Assembly (NCBI GenBank): GCA_029721435.1
Contig: CM056574.1
Coordinates: 1,932,501-1,996,500 of the forward strand
Length of the DNA stretch: 64,000 nt
Direction of reading: 5' to 3'
From: Gymnothorax reevesii
Lineage: Eukaryota; Chordata; Actinopteri; Anguilliformes; Muraenidae
Positions 21,605 through 32,463 of this stretch are shown here, piece by piece (within the stretch, counting starts at the first letter, position 1; every line of letters begins with the position of its first letter). The notes under the pieces were generated by a model. It saw only the letters and a program-made list of their open reading frames with translations. It did not search any database and had not been told where the DNA came from. A program made the position numbers and the translations under genes.

Positions 21605-23445
21605 CAAACTCACGTTTACACCTCCCCAAAACACACATAATCTCCTGCTTAGACCTCCCCAAAACACACATAAACTCCTGCTTACACCTCCCCAAAACAC
21701 ACATAAACTCCTGCTTACACCTCCCCAAAACACACATAAACTCCTGCTTACACCTCCCCAAAACACACATAAACTCCTGCTTACACCTCCCCAAAGCACA
21801 CATAATCTCCTGCTTACACCTCCCCAAAACACACATAACCTCCTGCTTACCCCTCCCCAAAACACACATAAACTCCTGCTTACACCTCCCCACAGCACAC
21901 ATAATCTCCTGCTTACACCTCCCCAAAACACACATAATCTCCTGCTTACACCTCCCCAAAACACACATAAACTCCTGCTTACACCTCCCCAAAGCACACA
22001 TAAACTCCTGCTTACACCTCCCCAAAGCACACATAAACTCCTGCTTACACCTCCCCAAAACACACATAAACTCCTGCTTACACCTCCCCAAAGCACACAT
22101 AAACTCCTGCTTACACCTCCCCAAAACACACATAAACTCCTGCTCACACCTCCCCAAAACACACATAATCTCCTGCTTACACCTCCCCAAAACACACATA
22201 AACTCCTGCTTACACCTCCCCAAAACACACATAAACTCCTGCTTACACCTCCCCAAAACACACATAAACTCCTGCTTACACCTCCCCAAAGCACACATAA
22301 TCTCCTGCTTACACCTCCCCAAAGCACACATAAACTCCTGCTTACACCTCCCCAAAGCACACAATCTCCTGCTTACACCTCCCCAAAACACACATAAACT
22401 CCTGCTTACACCTCCCCAAAACACACAAACTCCTGCTTACACCTCCCCAAAGCACACATAATCTCCTGCTTACACCTCCCCAAAACACACATAAACTCCT
22501 GCTTACACCTCCCCAAAACACACATAAACTCCTGTTTACACCTCCCCAAAACACACATAAACTCCTGCTCACACCTCCCCAAAACACACATAAACTCCTG
22601 CTTACACCTCCCCAAAGCACACATAAACTCCTGCTTACACCTCCCCAAAACACACATAAACTCCTGTTTACACCTCCCCAAAACACACATAAACTCCTGC
22701 TTACACCTCCCCAAAACACACATAAACTCCTGCTTACACCTCCCCAAAGCACACATAAACTCCTGCTTACACCTCCCCAAAACACACATAAACTGCTGCT
22801 TACACCTCCCCAAAACACACATAAACTCCTGCTTACACCTCCCCAAAACACACATAAACTCCTGCTTACACCTCCCCAAAACACACATAAACTCCTGCTT
22901 ACACCTCCCCAAAACACACATAAACTGCTGCTTACACCTCCCCAAAACACACATAAACTCCTGCTTACACCTCCCCAAAGCACACATAAACTCCTGCTTA
23001 CACCTCCCCAAAACACACATAAACTCCTGCTTACACCTCCCCAAAACACACATAAACTCCTGCTTACACCTCCCCAAAACACACATAAACTGCTGCTTAC
23101 ACCTCCCCAAAACACACATAAACTCCTGCTTACACCTCCCCAAAGCACACATAAACTGCTGGTTACACCTCCCCAAAACACACATAAACTCCTGCTTACA
23201 CCTCCCCAAAGCACACATAAACTGCTGCTTACACCTCCCCAAAGCACACATAAACTCCTGCTTACAAGTCCCCAAAGCACACATAAACTCCTGCTTACAC
23301 CTCCCCAAAACACACATAAACTGCTGCTTACACCTCCCCAAAACACACATACACGCCTCCATACACCTCTCAAAAACAAACAACAAACACCTACTCACAA
23401 CTCCCTAAAACAAACACAAATACCTCCTTAGACCTCCCCAAAACA
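21605..23445 (+). repeat. 33-bp minisatellite, about 55 copies, inside a host intron
   Basis: The unit contains AAACTCCTGCTTACACC, then TCCCC and an A-rich ACACACAT part, 33 bases in all. Main variants are AAAG or AAAA before CACA, ACTCC or ATCTCC, and CTGCTGC. Since 33 is a multiple of three, every frame repeats an 11-residue word and several stay open for over 300 codons on both strands. These are not genes. The array lies in the intron just upstream of the exon at 21474-21584. Confidence 0.97.
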
Positions 23446-23649
23446 CACACGCACACCTTCATGTGGTGATGGCGGGAGCTCTTTTAAACAAGTTGCCACA
23501 TGATAGGTTTTCAACAGCTCAGGATAACTACATTTTTAATTCCTTGAGAATGTATTCAGTGCTCAAAGGGTGAATTCTTGTCAAATGTTTTTTAATCCAG
23601 CCCCCCCCCGCTTTGGAGGACAACTTTGCTAATTCAGTCAGTTATATAA

Positions 23650-24604
23650 TTGTGTACGAGTCCACCTACCTTCACCCGACAAAACAAGACACAAAAAATG
23701 AAATAAATGAATGAATAAAAATAGAAATACAATACAGTAATAATTACAAACACAATGCTTTTCTACCTTTTGCATTTGTCGTTATTGGCTCACTTATTCT
23801 ATCTCTCCATATTCCCAACCTTCAGCCTCCCTCACTATATCCCATCTTTGGGGATAAATTACAGGTCCTGTCTTATGGGCATCACACACTCAATTCTACT
23901 GTAATACTTACAAAAATTATTGAATTTCTCAATTCTTCACAGATATCAATCCGAAATGAAATATTTTTGGTAAATATATAATTAATTTACAAATTAAGTG
24001 TGGTCCTTTTGTTACATCACCAGGTAACACTTTCAATAAATCTAATTGTATACTATTGTACTGCGATATCCATCCTTGTACCTTTATCCAAAATATGGCT
24101 ATTAGAGGACAGTACCAAAATAAATGATCAAATGACTCCGCTTCTTCCTGACAGAATCGACAAAGGGGTGATGACTATTCCCCATATATTTACCATATTT
24201 TTATTTGCGAAAAACTTACATATTAACTTATATTGAAAATATCTAATCTTTGGATCAAGTGATGTACTGTAAAGGATTTTGAAAACTTGGTCCCTTGGGA
24301 CTGGTGTGTCTAACATATTTTCCCAACTGTCTAGAATCCTGCGTGGTACAGCGACTAAGTTCTTTGTTCTTAAATAAAGTGTGTATATTTGTTTGTTGAT
24401 CTTTATTCGATTTAACCAACTTGTCATTTTCATTTGAGGCCAACAGACTAAACGCCCTCTTGTTCCTTTAATAATTTTTGATTTCCAAGCATTTGGTAAA
24501 GCTCCAATAAGTTGATGATATTGTTGCAGTGTACAGACTGTTCCATCAAAACTCGTTAATTGTTTGTAGGAGTTTATTATCCTCACTCACCATATCCCTT
24601 ATAA
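23650..24604 (-). pseudogene. L1-like LINE, ORF2 C-terminus and 3' end (left piece of a split element)
   Basis: The minus-strand frame 24586-24128 reads as the C-terminal part of an L1 ORF2: QYHQLIGALPNAWKSKI, then FKILYSTSLDPKIRYFQYKL and ANKNMVNIWGI. After a frameshift near 24160 it continues with the zinc motif CRFCQEEAESFDHLFWYC. The reading upstream of 24586 (VSEDNKLL) ends abruptly at 24604 where a CR1-like LINE begins. The missing preceding part is found again at 40942 and beyond. The 3' boundary near 23650 is approximate. It is dead, with several stops. Confidence 0.8.
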
Positions 24605-24675
24605 AAATAATAACATGACATGACATGTATGGCAAGAACAGGCCGTTCAGCCTAACTACGCTCGCCAGTTTATAC
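24605..24675 (-). mobile_element. CR1-like LINE, 3' terminal piece
   Basis: These 71 bases match the common fish/vertebrate LINE 3' region that reads, on the plus strand, GGCAAGAACAGGCCGTTCAG. They are cut at the ATAC target duplication (24672-24675) by the gypsy element. The sequence continues at 39002 without loss after the same ATAC. A TATAA at 24600-24604, repeated at 40942-40946, may be the target duplication of this LINE in the L1 element. Confidence 0.7.
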
Positions 24676-25164
24676 TGTAATGTGGGGGGGGGGGAAAGCC
24701 ACTAGATGGCAGTATTGACCTTTTTTTTGTTAAGCCAGTCTGGAGCGAGGTTTGGGCATGTCCCGGACATGTCTGATAGGGGAGGTCCCTGAGAATAAAA
24801 AAAAGTCTAAAAGGTGGGAGGGGTCTGCAAAAGAGTATATAATGAGGAAAATTGAGATGGTAAAGTAATAGGAGAAATTGCCAGGAGAAGGATACATGTG
24901 ACCAGACCTGTAATTCTGTTCAAGACCTGTGAAGCTTTTTGTGGATTTTTGCCAGTGTTGGTGCATTATCCTGTCCCAGGACATCACCAAGCAACCCCAT
25001 CTCAAGGGATTGTAAATATTTTTTTTCTTGTATATGTCAAACTTGGTCAGTAGTATAAATTGTAGGTTAGTTGTCAGCTTGTTGAATTAAATCTGTTTAA
25101 GTTTTGAAAAATATTCTGTCATCACTTGCTGTCTTATATGTCATAACAAATTGGGGCCAAAACA
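24676..25164 (+). repeat. 5' LTR of the outer gypsy element
   Basis: Begins TGTAATGTGG after ATAC and ends ...GGCCAAAACA just before the primer binding site. It contains a TATA-like AGTATATAATG at 24834-24844 and AATAAA-like motifs. An 11-base G run near its start is replaced by a shorter sequence in the 3' copy. Confidence 0.82.
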
Positions 25165-25167
25165 AAT

Positions 25168-25185
25168 TGGGGGCTCGTCCGGAAG
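25168..25185 (+). promoter_or_regulatory. Primer binding site, tRNA-Pro type (outer element)
   Basis: TGGGGGCTCGTCCGGAAG lies three bases after the LTR. It matches 16 of 18 bases of the tRNA-Pro primer site TGGGGGCTCGTCCGGGAT. Confidence 0.85.
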
Positions 25186-25272
25186 AGACCACTGTGTGAG
25201 TCATTTATTGAAAATCTAACATTTCAAATTGTGAAATTGTTTTTTTTTTTAATTTTCCTATATATATATATA

Positions 25273-26407
25273 TGTTGTTTTTGCCATGTCCATGTTTAAG
25301 TTCTGTGCCTGGCCTCGTGCCATGTTAGATTGATCTGCGCATTCTTGACCATTGCTTATGTCTGACCACTCTTAGGATTATGTATTGTGTTTTTGGTATT
25401 TCAGATTTCCTTGTTTTATTATTTTTCATGTTTTAGTTTATTAGTTATCATGCCATGTTTTCATTTCCATGCTTTGCACTTTGTCTCCCCCGTCTGGTCA
25501 GGTGTGTATCTTTGCTCACGGTCCCTTGTCTTGTGTGTCACTCATTCGGGTGATTTATTGGTTTCTGGGTTTCAATCTTCTTTCATTATCTCGTGTTCTT
25601 CCTTCCTCTCTCTTTTACTGTCTTACTAACACATACTAACAGTTTGTTATTTTCGCTAATTACTAACCACACTAATCTTGTATATTTTTACTAACTTACT
25701 AACATGCACTCGGGATTGTATAGCTGCACATACTAATTGACTAACGATCTCTCAGCAGTCGCCCAATTCTAGTCTCCGCCTCCTTGCCTATCCCTAATTA
25801 TCTCTGCAGCTATTTTCTGTGGATCTCCACCAATACTTTGTGTTTTCCTTTCTTTAAACTATACACTTTAGTACTCCTTAACCGGAGCTGTTGTTCTGTT
25901 CATAGGTTTGTCTTGTGATCCCTGTCTGCGTTTTGGCTTCGGCCAAATTCATGTGATTAGTTTATTCCTCATGTGTCCCTCCCTGATTATTGTCTCCATT
26001 GATTGCACCTGTTCTACCTGGTCATGTGTTTACCCCGGATGTGTATATAAGATGTCTGTTTGGTTCACTTTCTTGTCAGATTGTTCTTCCTAGTCTCCTG
26101 TGCTACGGTTTTGCGCCTTGATTCATTGTGATTTATCTTTCTGACTGGACCGCCCTTGATATTGAGCTTTGCCTATTCTCTTTACTTTTGCCGCATTCTT
26201 TTTTTTTTTTTACCTCTTTTGTCTGACTATGATTTTTGTGATTGGTGCCCTGTGTATGACTCTGGATTTCGCCCTTTGGATTCTGATTTTGGATTGCGGA
26301 CTTTGTACTGTTGCCAGCTCTGTTGGGGGGTTTCCCCCTTCAGAAATAAAGCCTCTTTTTTTCATTTTACTGGTGTTTGCTCTTGGTTCATTTCGTAAAA
26401 CCTCGCA
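25273..26407 (+). mobile_element. Probable solo LTR inserted in the leader of the outer gypsy element
   Basis: The 1135-base segment begins TGTTGTTTTTGCC and ends CCTCGCA, that is TG...CA. It is flanked by ATATA on both sides (25268-25272 and 26408-26412). It contains a TATA box (GTGTATATAAG near 26040) and an AATAAA at 26345 about 60 bases before the end, like a promoter-to-polyadenylation LTR layout. No coding capacity. The left flank is a TA repeat, so the duplication could be a coincidence. The orientation is inferred from the signals. Confidence 0.45.
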
Positions 26408-26431
26408 ATATATATTGACAGATCAACAGCA

Positions 26432-27952
26432 ATGGATGATTTCTTGGCATCACCAACCGTAGAGGTTTTGAATTCTTTTAAAAAGACAGAACTGCAAGAA
26501 TTTGCCGACACTTAGAGCTGTCAGAGGTAAAACCAGCCATGCGAAAAGCAAGACTGGCTTGAGAGATTGTTGAAAATTACATTGATAAAAATGTGTTTGC
26601 ACCAGGGAATATGGAACAGTTTCCAGTGGAAAATCCAAATGTAGAAAAGGAGCTTAAATTAAAAATGCTCGAGATTGAAAGGGAAGAAAAAGAAAAACAA
26701 AGGCAGTTTGAGTTAGAAAAATTAGCGAGAGAGAGAAAGAGGAAAGAGCAGAAAGAGAGAGACAGAGATTTTGAGTTACAGAAGTTAGATAGAGAAGAAA
26801 GGCTCCAAATGGAGCTACTAGAAATCTAAATAGCAGATAAAAACAAATTTCATGCTAGCCAGGAGTTAAAACTGGTGCCTCCCTTCTTGGAGAAGGAGGT
26901 TGATAAGTGTTTCGAGAAGGTAGCCAAGGGTTTCCAGTAGCTAAAGGAACACTGGCCTCTGATGTTGCAAACTGTCCTCATGGGTAAAGCTCAACAAACC
27001 TATTCGGCTTTGTCTGCAGATGATTCCTCTGATTATGAGATTGTCAAAAAGGTTATTTTGAGAGCTTATGAGTTGGTTCCAGAGGCTTACCGACAGAAAT
27101 TCAGAGGTCTGAAGAAATCTGTCAATCAGACTTATGTGGAATTTGCTAATGAGAAGAAGGTTTGCTTTGAGCGCTAGTGTACTTCTATGGAGGTCAAGGA
27201 TGATTTCAACTCACTAAAAGAGATGGCGTTAGTTGAAGAATTCAAGAACTGTGTTAAAGATGATGTTAAGACCTACCTTAATGAGAAGCAAGCACTGAAT
27301 TTGCAATCAGCTGCCAAAATTTGCAGATGAATATGATCTCACACATAAGTCCAAATTTCGGTTTAGCAGTAATAATAGATGGTCCCAATTTCAGAAGAAA
27401 GGTAACGGTGATACCCAAGATTCCTCACCCAGAGACAAAGACAAATCTGGTGATGGTGCTCAGAAATCCAGTCACAGGTCTGATCAAAGTGTGAAAGCTG
27501 ACAGTGACAAAAGTGGTCTAGTTTGCAAGTGTTGCAAGAAATCTGGTCATGTTACAACTAACTGTTGGTTCCTTAAAGCAAAGAAAGAAAAAGAAAAGGA
27601 TACCAAACCCAATGCCTTTGTGAGGACGAGGTCAGAAACCCCTGTAGTAGATAACCGATCTGCTAAATTGCCTGCTCCTTGTGGGGCTAAAAAGCCTGAT
27701 ACTGCTGACTTTGTGAGGGAAGAATTTCTTCCATTTGTTTCAGACGGATTTGTGGCTCTGAATGAGCATTCTCCTCCTGTTCCCATATATATCCTAAGGG
27801 ATACCGGAGCTTCTCAGTCACATTTGTTGATGGACTCCTTGGAGTTACGTGATGAGACCGGTTATGGGGATTTCATACTTGTACAAGGTATTGAAGGGAG
27901 GACTGTATCTGTACCCCAGCACTCTGTATTCTTGAAGTCAGTTAGTAACTAA
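26432..27952 (+). pseudogene. Gag and start of protease, outer gypsy element
   Basis: The start (ATG at 26432) aligns in position and character with gag of the inner element. It stops at TAG after 27 codons, and the frame then changes. Recognisable parts are a Lys/Glu/Arg-rich coiled-coil (about 26650-26820), a capsid region with ILRAYELVPEAYRQKFRGL (about 27055-27110), a CCHC knuckle in CKCCKKSGHVTTNC (about 27522-27563) and the retropepsin motif ILRDTGASQS (about 27790). Gag would form the particle and the protease would mature it. Stops at 26827 and 27177 and frameshifts make it inactive. Protease is interrupted at 28003 by the younger element. Confidence 0.82.
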
Positions 27953-27998
27953 AAGTTAGTTACAGGACAGGTAAAGGTGGGACTTATGTCAAGTCTAC

Positions 27999-28002
27999 CT
28001 AT
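27999..28002 (+). repeat. Target site duplication CTAT, left copy (inner element)
   Basis: CTAT directly before the left LTR, matching CTAT at 34494-34497 after the right LTR. Removing the inner element and one copy leaves the protease reading of the outer element continuous. Confidence 0.9.
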
Positions 28003-28573
28003 TGTTACGGCTGAAATTGGCCCCAATTAACCAATTAGGGTAAAACCAAAGTACTGCACTAAAGCCATAAACATAAGAAAGCCACATGGAGAAATCAAAC
28101 TGTCAAAAGTTGCTAGTCACTGCAAAAGTGTAGGCATTTATTTGCCAAATGTAATTTGACACCAACAGTAATTTAAAAAAGAAATCACAAACAAAATATA
28201 TTCCCCATAGCTGTTAGGAGGCAGGACGGGAGAGAATAAAAAGTATACTTCTGATAATTGAAACAACAAAAAGGGAAAGAAAATACTCACCGTCCTGCCG
28301 GGGAACATGAAAAAGAAACTACTTAAATGTCATCCAAACTAATCCTCATAAACAATAACAAAAAAGTAAACAGAATGGTCAACTCAAACATGAAACAAAA
28401 GTGAACAACATAATGGCAGTGTCGAGGGGGGGGGATGCTCCTTGTCCAGCTTCTGGGCAAACTTTAAAGGCCTCAAGGCAGGTGCAGCTCATGAGAGCAA
28501 TCAACAGCTCTTCCAGTGGGCCTCGCCTCCTCAGGCACAGCTCCATGTAAAGGAAATGGGCAGGAGCGTAACA
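28003..28573 (-). repeat. 3' LTR of the inner gypsy element
   Basis: 571 bases from TGTTACGG to GCGTAACA on the plus strand, so in element orientation TGTTACGC...CCGTAACA with good terminal inverted ends. Differs from the other LTR at four sites (28081, 28166, 28495 and 28512 or very near). Confidence 0.95.
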
Positions 28574-28582
28574 CCCCCACCC
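28574..28582 (-). promoter_or_regulatory. Polypurine tract of the inner element
   Basis: On the minus strand GGGTGGGGG directly abuts the 3' LTR, the usual position for the plus-strand DNA primer. Confidence 0.8.
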
Positions 28583-29071
28583 ATAAGACATTAAATCGTC
28601 AGAATTTAATGAAATATTAATTTTAAATAAGAAAACAAGGCAGGCCCAAAAATGAAACTCGCCTGCAAGCCCCCCCAATGAAAAACGGGGGAGCACATAC
28701 AGGATGAGACGCAAGAACATAGGCAGGGTCTGTCCAGCTCTCAGGACAGCACGACATCAGGAGTCAGGCATTAGGGGTCCAAGGGAGACGACAGAATCCA
28801 CGCCAACCAGACTCAGGAGCAACAGGGAAAACAGCCAAGTAGGAATAAGCCAGAGCAGCAGGACAAGGGACAGCAATCACAGCAATGGACACTTGCCTTG
28901 GGCCACCCCCAATATAATTAGGGGATGGCACAGAAGGTAGGAAGCCTGATCATAAAGCACGGTTGTAAGATCCCCAGAAAACCTGCAGCCACAGCTCCAG
29001 CAGTAGACCCGCTCCAGAAACAGCAGAGGCAGGAAAAATGGATGAGAGCGCCAAAAAAAAAAAATTAAAAT
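28583..29071 (-). other. 3' untranslated region of the inner element
   Basis: About 490 bases between the end of RNase H and the polypurine tract, with no supported open frame. Contains an A-run near 29054-29064. Confidence 0.6.
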
Positions 29072-30607
29072 TCAGACTCGTGAGAGGGCATCGGCTAAGA
29101 CGTTGTTTCTTCCCTTTATATGCCGAATGACAAGAGGGAAAGTCTGTAGAAAAAGACTCCACCGCAAAAGTCTCTGGTTAGTATTTCCAATGCGTTGAAG
29201 AAACACTAACGGATTATGATCCGTATGAACCAAGATGGATTCAGACCCGCTCAAATAAATCTCAAAGTGCTTCACCGCAAGAACCAATGCAAGAGCTTCC
29301 TTTTCAATCACAGAATAGTTCTTTTGAGGTTTGTTGAACTTTTGAGAAAAAACAAACTGGGTGTTCCACTCCATTTTCATCCTCTTGGATCAGGACAGCC
29401 CCAGCCCCAGTGTCACAAGCATCAACAGCTAGTTGGAAAGGGCGATGGAAATCAGGAGCAGCCAAAACAGGTGCATTAGCTAGCAAAGACTTGGCCCCCT
29501 CGAATGCCTGCTGACACTTTTCTGACCAAACAAAAGGCTTAACAGTCAAGAGATCAGTGAGGGGTGCAACAACCTCAGAAAAGTTTTTACAAAATGATCT
29601 ATAATAACCCGCCATCCCTAGAAATCTCCTAACTCCTTTACGATCAACAGGGATGGGAAAGTTATCGATAGCCTCGACTTTAGCCCTTACTGGCCTAACC
29701 TGCCCCCCCCCCCCAATCTTTCCCAGGTAGGTAACTGTGGCTTTCCCAAATTCACATTTGGCTAAGTTTATAGTAAGATTAGCATTTGACAAGCGCTCAA
29801 AGACATCAGACAGTTGAGAGATGTGGTCACTCCAAGAAGAACTATAGATCACTATGTCGTCTAAGTAAGCCTCACAATTAGACAAACCAGACAATACTCG
29901 ATTTACAAGCCTCTGGAATGTAGACGGAGCGTTTTTCATCCCAAAGGCCATAACCGAGTAGGTCCATAAACCATCAGGAGTAACAAATGCAGAGATCTCC
30001 TTAGCTCTGTCAGTGAGTGGAACCTGCCAATAGCCTCTTAATAGATCTAACTTAGTGACATACTTTGCTGGGCCCACTCGATCAATGCAATCCTCCATTC
30101 TGGGCAAGGGAAAGGAATCAACTTTAGTCAAGGCATTAACCTTACGATAGTCAGTACAAAAACGATACGTCCCATCTGGCTTTGGAACAAGAAGACAGGG
30201 CGAGCTCCAAGCACTGTAGCTGGACTCCGCAATGCCATGCTTGGTCATATAAGCAACCTCCTCCTGCAGGAGGGCACGCTTCACAGGATTGACACGATAT
30301 GGATGTTGTTTCACTGGCAAAGAATCACCTACATCAATATCATGGACAATCAAGGTGGTCTGGCTAGGGATATCAGAAAATAAAGATTGGTGAGACCTCA
30401 AAAGGGCAATAAGTGTAGTTTTCTCCAAGTCGGATAGATGACAAAACTGATCATCAAGAGTAGCCAACATTTCAGAGTTATTGAGCCTACGGTCTGGAAC
30501 CTGAGAACCCAACTGATCTTGGTCCTCACTTTCCACAATAGGAACACAGGGCATCGCCGACACCTTAGCTTCCCCACCAGAATCACAATCTCTGGAACAG
30601 TACTCCT
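29072..30607 (-). pseudogene. Reverse transcriptase and RNase H, inner gypsy element
   Basis: The minus strand reads through HDIDVGDSLPVKQHPYRVNP, LVPKPDGTYRFCTDYRKVN, TKLDLLRGYWQVPL, the catalytic box YLDDIVIYSSS (near 29850), FLGMAGYYRSFCKNF and the RNase H start FQLAVDACDTGAGAVL. One frame change near 29360 divides RNase H. The remainder (29380-29072) has YSVIEKEALALVLAVKHF, VHTDHNPL and NVLADALSRV. The enzyme would copy genomic RNA to DNA. It follows integrase here, not the reverse. All catalytic motifs seen are intact apart from the frameshift, which could also be a sequence error in an A-rich stretch. Confidence 0.92.
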
Positions 30608-31761
30608 TTAACATATTAATGTGACACAATCTACTTTGCTTTCGCCGATCTGGTGTAGCGACGACATAGTCAAGGTCACCAACCTTGCGAAGAACAGTAT
30701 ACGGACCACTGTAACGGGCTTGTAAAGGAGAACCAGGAAGAGGCAAAAGAACCAAAACTTTATCTCCAGGAACAAATGATCTAAACCTAGCCTTACGGTC
30801 ATACCAAGTTTTCATTATATTCTGGGAAGCTTCCAGGTTTGTGCTGGCAATCTCACAAACTTTAGCAAGCCTTTCTCTGAACTGACACACATAGTCTAAG
30901 AGATTACAAGGGGTAGGATGGTCAGCAAGCCACTTCTCTTTTAGAACCCTCAAAGGCCCCCGAACAGTGTGACCAAACACAAGTTCTGCAGGACTAAAGC
31001 CCAGCGACTCTTGAACCACTTCTCTCACAGCAAAAAGCAAGAGGGACCCCCTCATCCAAGTCCTTCTGGAACTCTAGGCAGCAGGCACACAACATTGTTT
31101 TCAGAGTCTGATGGAATCTTTCCAGGGCACCCTGGGACTCTGGATGGTAGGCGCTAGAGTGGCAATGAGCCACACCTAACTGCTCTAGAACCTGTTTAAA
31201 AAGGTTGGACATAAAATTAGAGCCTTGATCCGACTGCACTACTTTAGGAAGACCAAACACAGAAAAAAATTTAATGAGAGCCTTGCATACTGTACGAGCA
31301 GTAATGTTCCTTAAGGAAACCGCTTCTGGGAATCGTGTGGAAGCACACATTAATGTTAAAAGATACTGGTTTCCACTCTTAGCTTTAGGTAGTGGGCCAA
31401 CACAGTCCACTAAAACTCTGCTAAAAGGCTCATCAAAGGCAGGAATAGGAAATAAAGGGGAAATGGGAATGGTCTGGTTAGGCTTCCCCGCCAACTGACA
31501 GGAGTGACAAGACTTACAATGAGTCATCACATCCCGTTTAAGGCCAGGCCAAAAAAAATTCCGAAGAATTCGGTCATAGGTCTTGTTTACCCCTAAATGG
31601 CCACCCAAAGAGCCATCATGAGCCAACTTTAAAATATCAGGTCTAAAAATAATAGGTACAACAACCTGAAACACATGGGACCATTCTTCTTGCAAAGGAA
31701 CACTAGGGGGACACCATTTCCTCATTAATACACCATCACTCACGAAATAGCCAGTAGCCAT
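30608..31761 (-). pseudogene. Integrase, inner gypsy element (upstream of RT)
   Basis: The frame 31761-30994 holds an HHCC zinc-binding domain (HDGSLGGHLGVNKTYD, then CKSCHSC) and a DDE core. The first Asp is in VLVDCVGPLPKAKSG, the second in QSDQGSNF and the Glu in YHPESQGALERF. After a one-base frame change near 31040 the C-terminal part continues (VVQESLGFSPAELVFGH, PGDKVLVLLP, RLCHINMLKEYC). It would insert the DNA copy into the genome. All three catalytic residues are present. It lies directly before RT, which marks the Gmr1-like domain order. Confidence 0.92.
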
Positions 31762-31762
31762 T

Positions 31763-31990
31763 TCACCATTTCACCTCAATCGAAGATTCCTCTGCAAAAA
31801 GTGGGAGAAGTGAAGGATCCTTTCTCTGCTCAGCTTGAAATTGCTCTCTGGGCACCACTTTGTCACCAACAGGGACTACTTCAACCTTCAAAGGCCCCAG
31901 CAATTCACTTTGCTTGGGAAACTTTACAGAGGAAGAAATCTTAGAATCCTGAATACAGACCTCTTTACCACAAATCTCAGGGTCACACAT
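31763..31990 (-). pseudogene. Pol linker between protease and integrase, inner element
   Basis: A 75-codon frame (PKQSELLGPLKVEVVP, EQFQAEQRKDPSLLPLF) in the position between protease and integrase. QAEQRKDPSL-type sequence commonly precedes the integrase zinc finger in gypsy polyproteins. It is in a different frame from both neighbours, so two more breaks separate it from them. Confidence 0.6.
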
Positions 31991-32001
31991 GAAGGTTTCT
32001 G

Positions 32002-32463
32002 CTAAATTAACCTCTTACCACCCTCCAAACAAGAGCAATCATTAGCCCGTCTTTTAGACATAGCCCTTGTAACAGCACAGGCAGGAAACACACCCGGAAA
32101 TTTCTGAGACAACACATCAGGCCCCTCTAAAAACAGGGGAATTGGAATTACCTGGGGGTGAACAGGGACTTTTCCTCCAGCTAAATCATTCCCCAGAATG
32201 AATGAAATTCCCTCCACGGGCAAACTAGGCCTAATGCCCACAACCACCTGACCAGACACAAGAGGTGAATCCAGTTTGAGACTATGGAGAGGAACACTGA
32301 TACACCCCATCTCCACACCTTGTATTAACACATTAGAGCCAATGGCAGTACTTTCTGAAAATGGCAATACACAATCTAACACAAAGGACTGAGCTGCTCC
32401 TGTATCTCGAAGAATCCTAACAGGAACACGAGCGTCAGTCAGTATGTATAGATACCCAACCAT
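32002..32463 (-). pseudogene. Aspartic protease, inner gypsy element
   Basis: The frame contains the retropepsin motif ILRDTGAAQSFV, then VLIQGVEMGCISVPLH and a GISFILGNDLAGGKV segment, the usual layout for this family (active-site Asp in DTGA, hydrophobic-hydrophobic-Gly later). It would cleave the polyprotein during particle maturation. It overlaps gag by 29 bases in a +1 frame. The overlap contains a tandem TGACTGAC, so a 4-base duplication may have caused the frame change. A related reading in the outer element runs from Gag into protease without a shift. Confidence 0.85.

Noticed and set aside
21294..23398. Open frames of 267-376 codons with an 11-residue repeat
   Set aside because: They arise from the 33-bp minisatellite. 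The frame that crosses the host exons is not the spliced reading frame.
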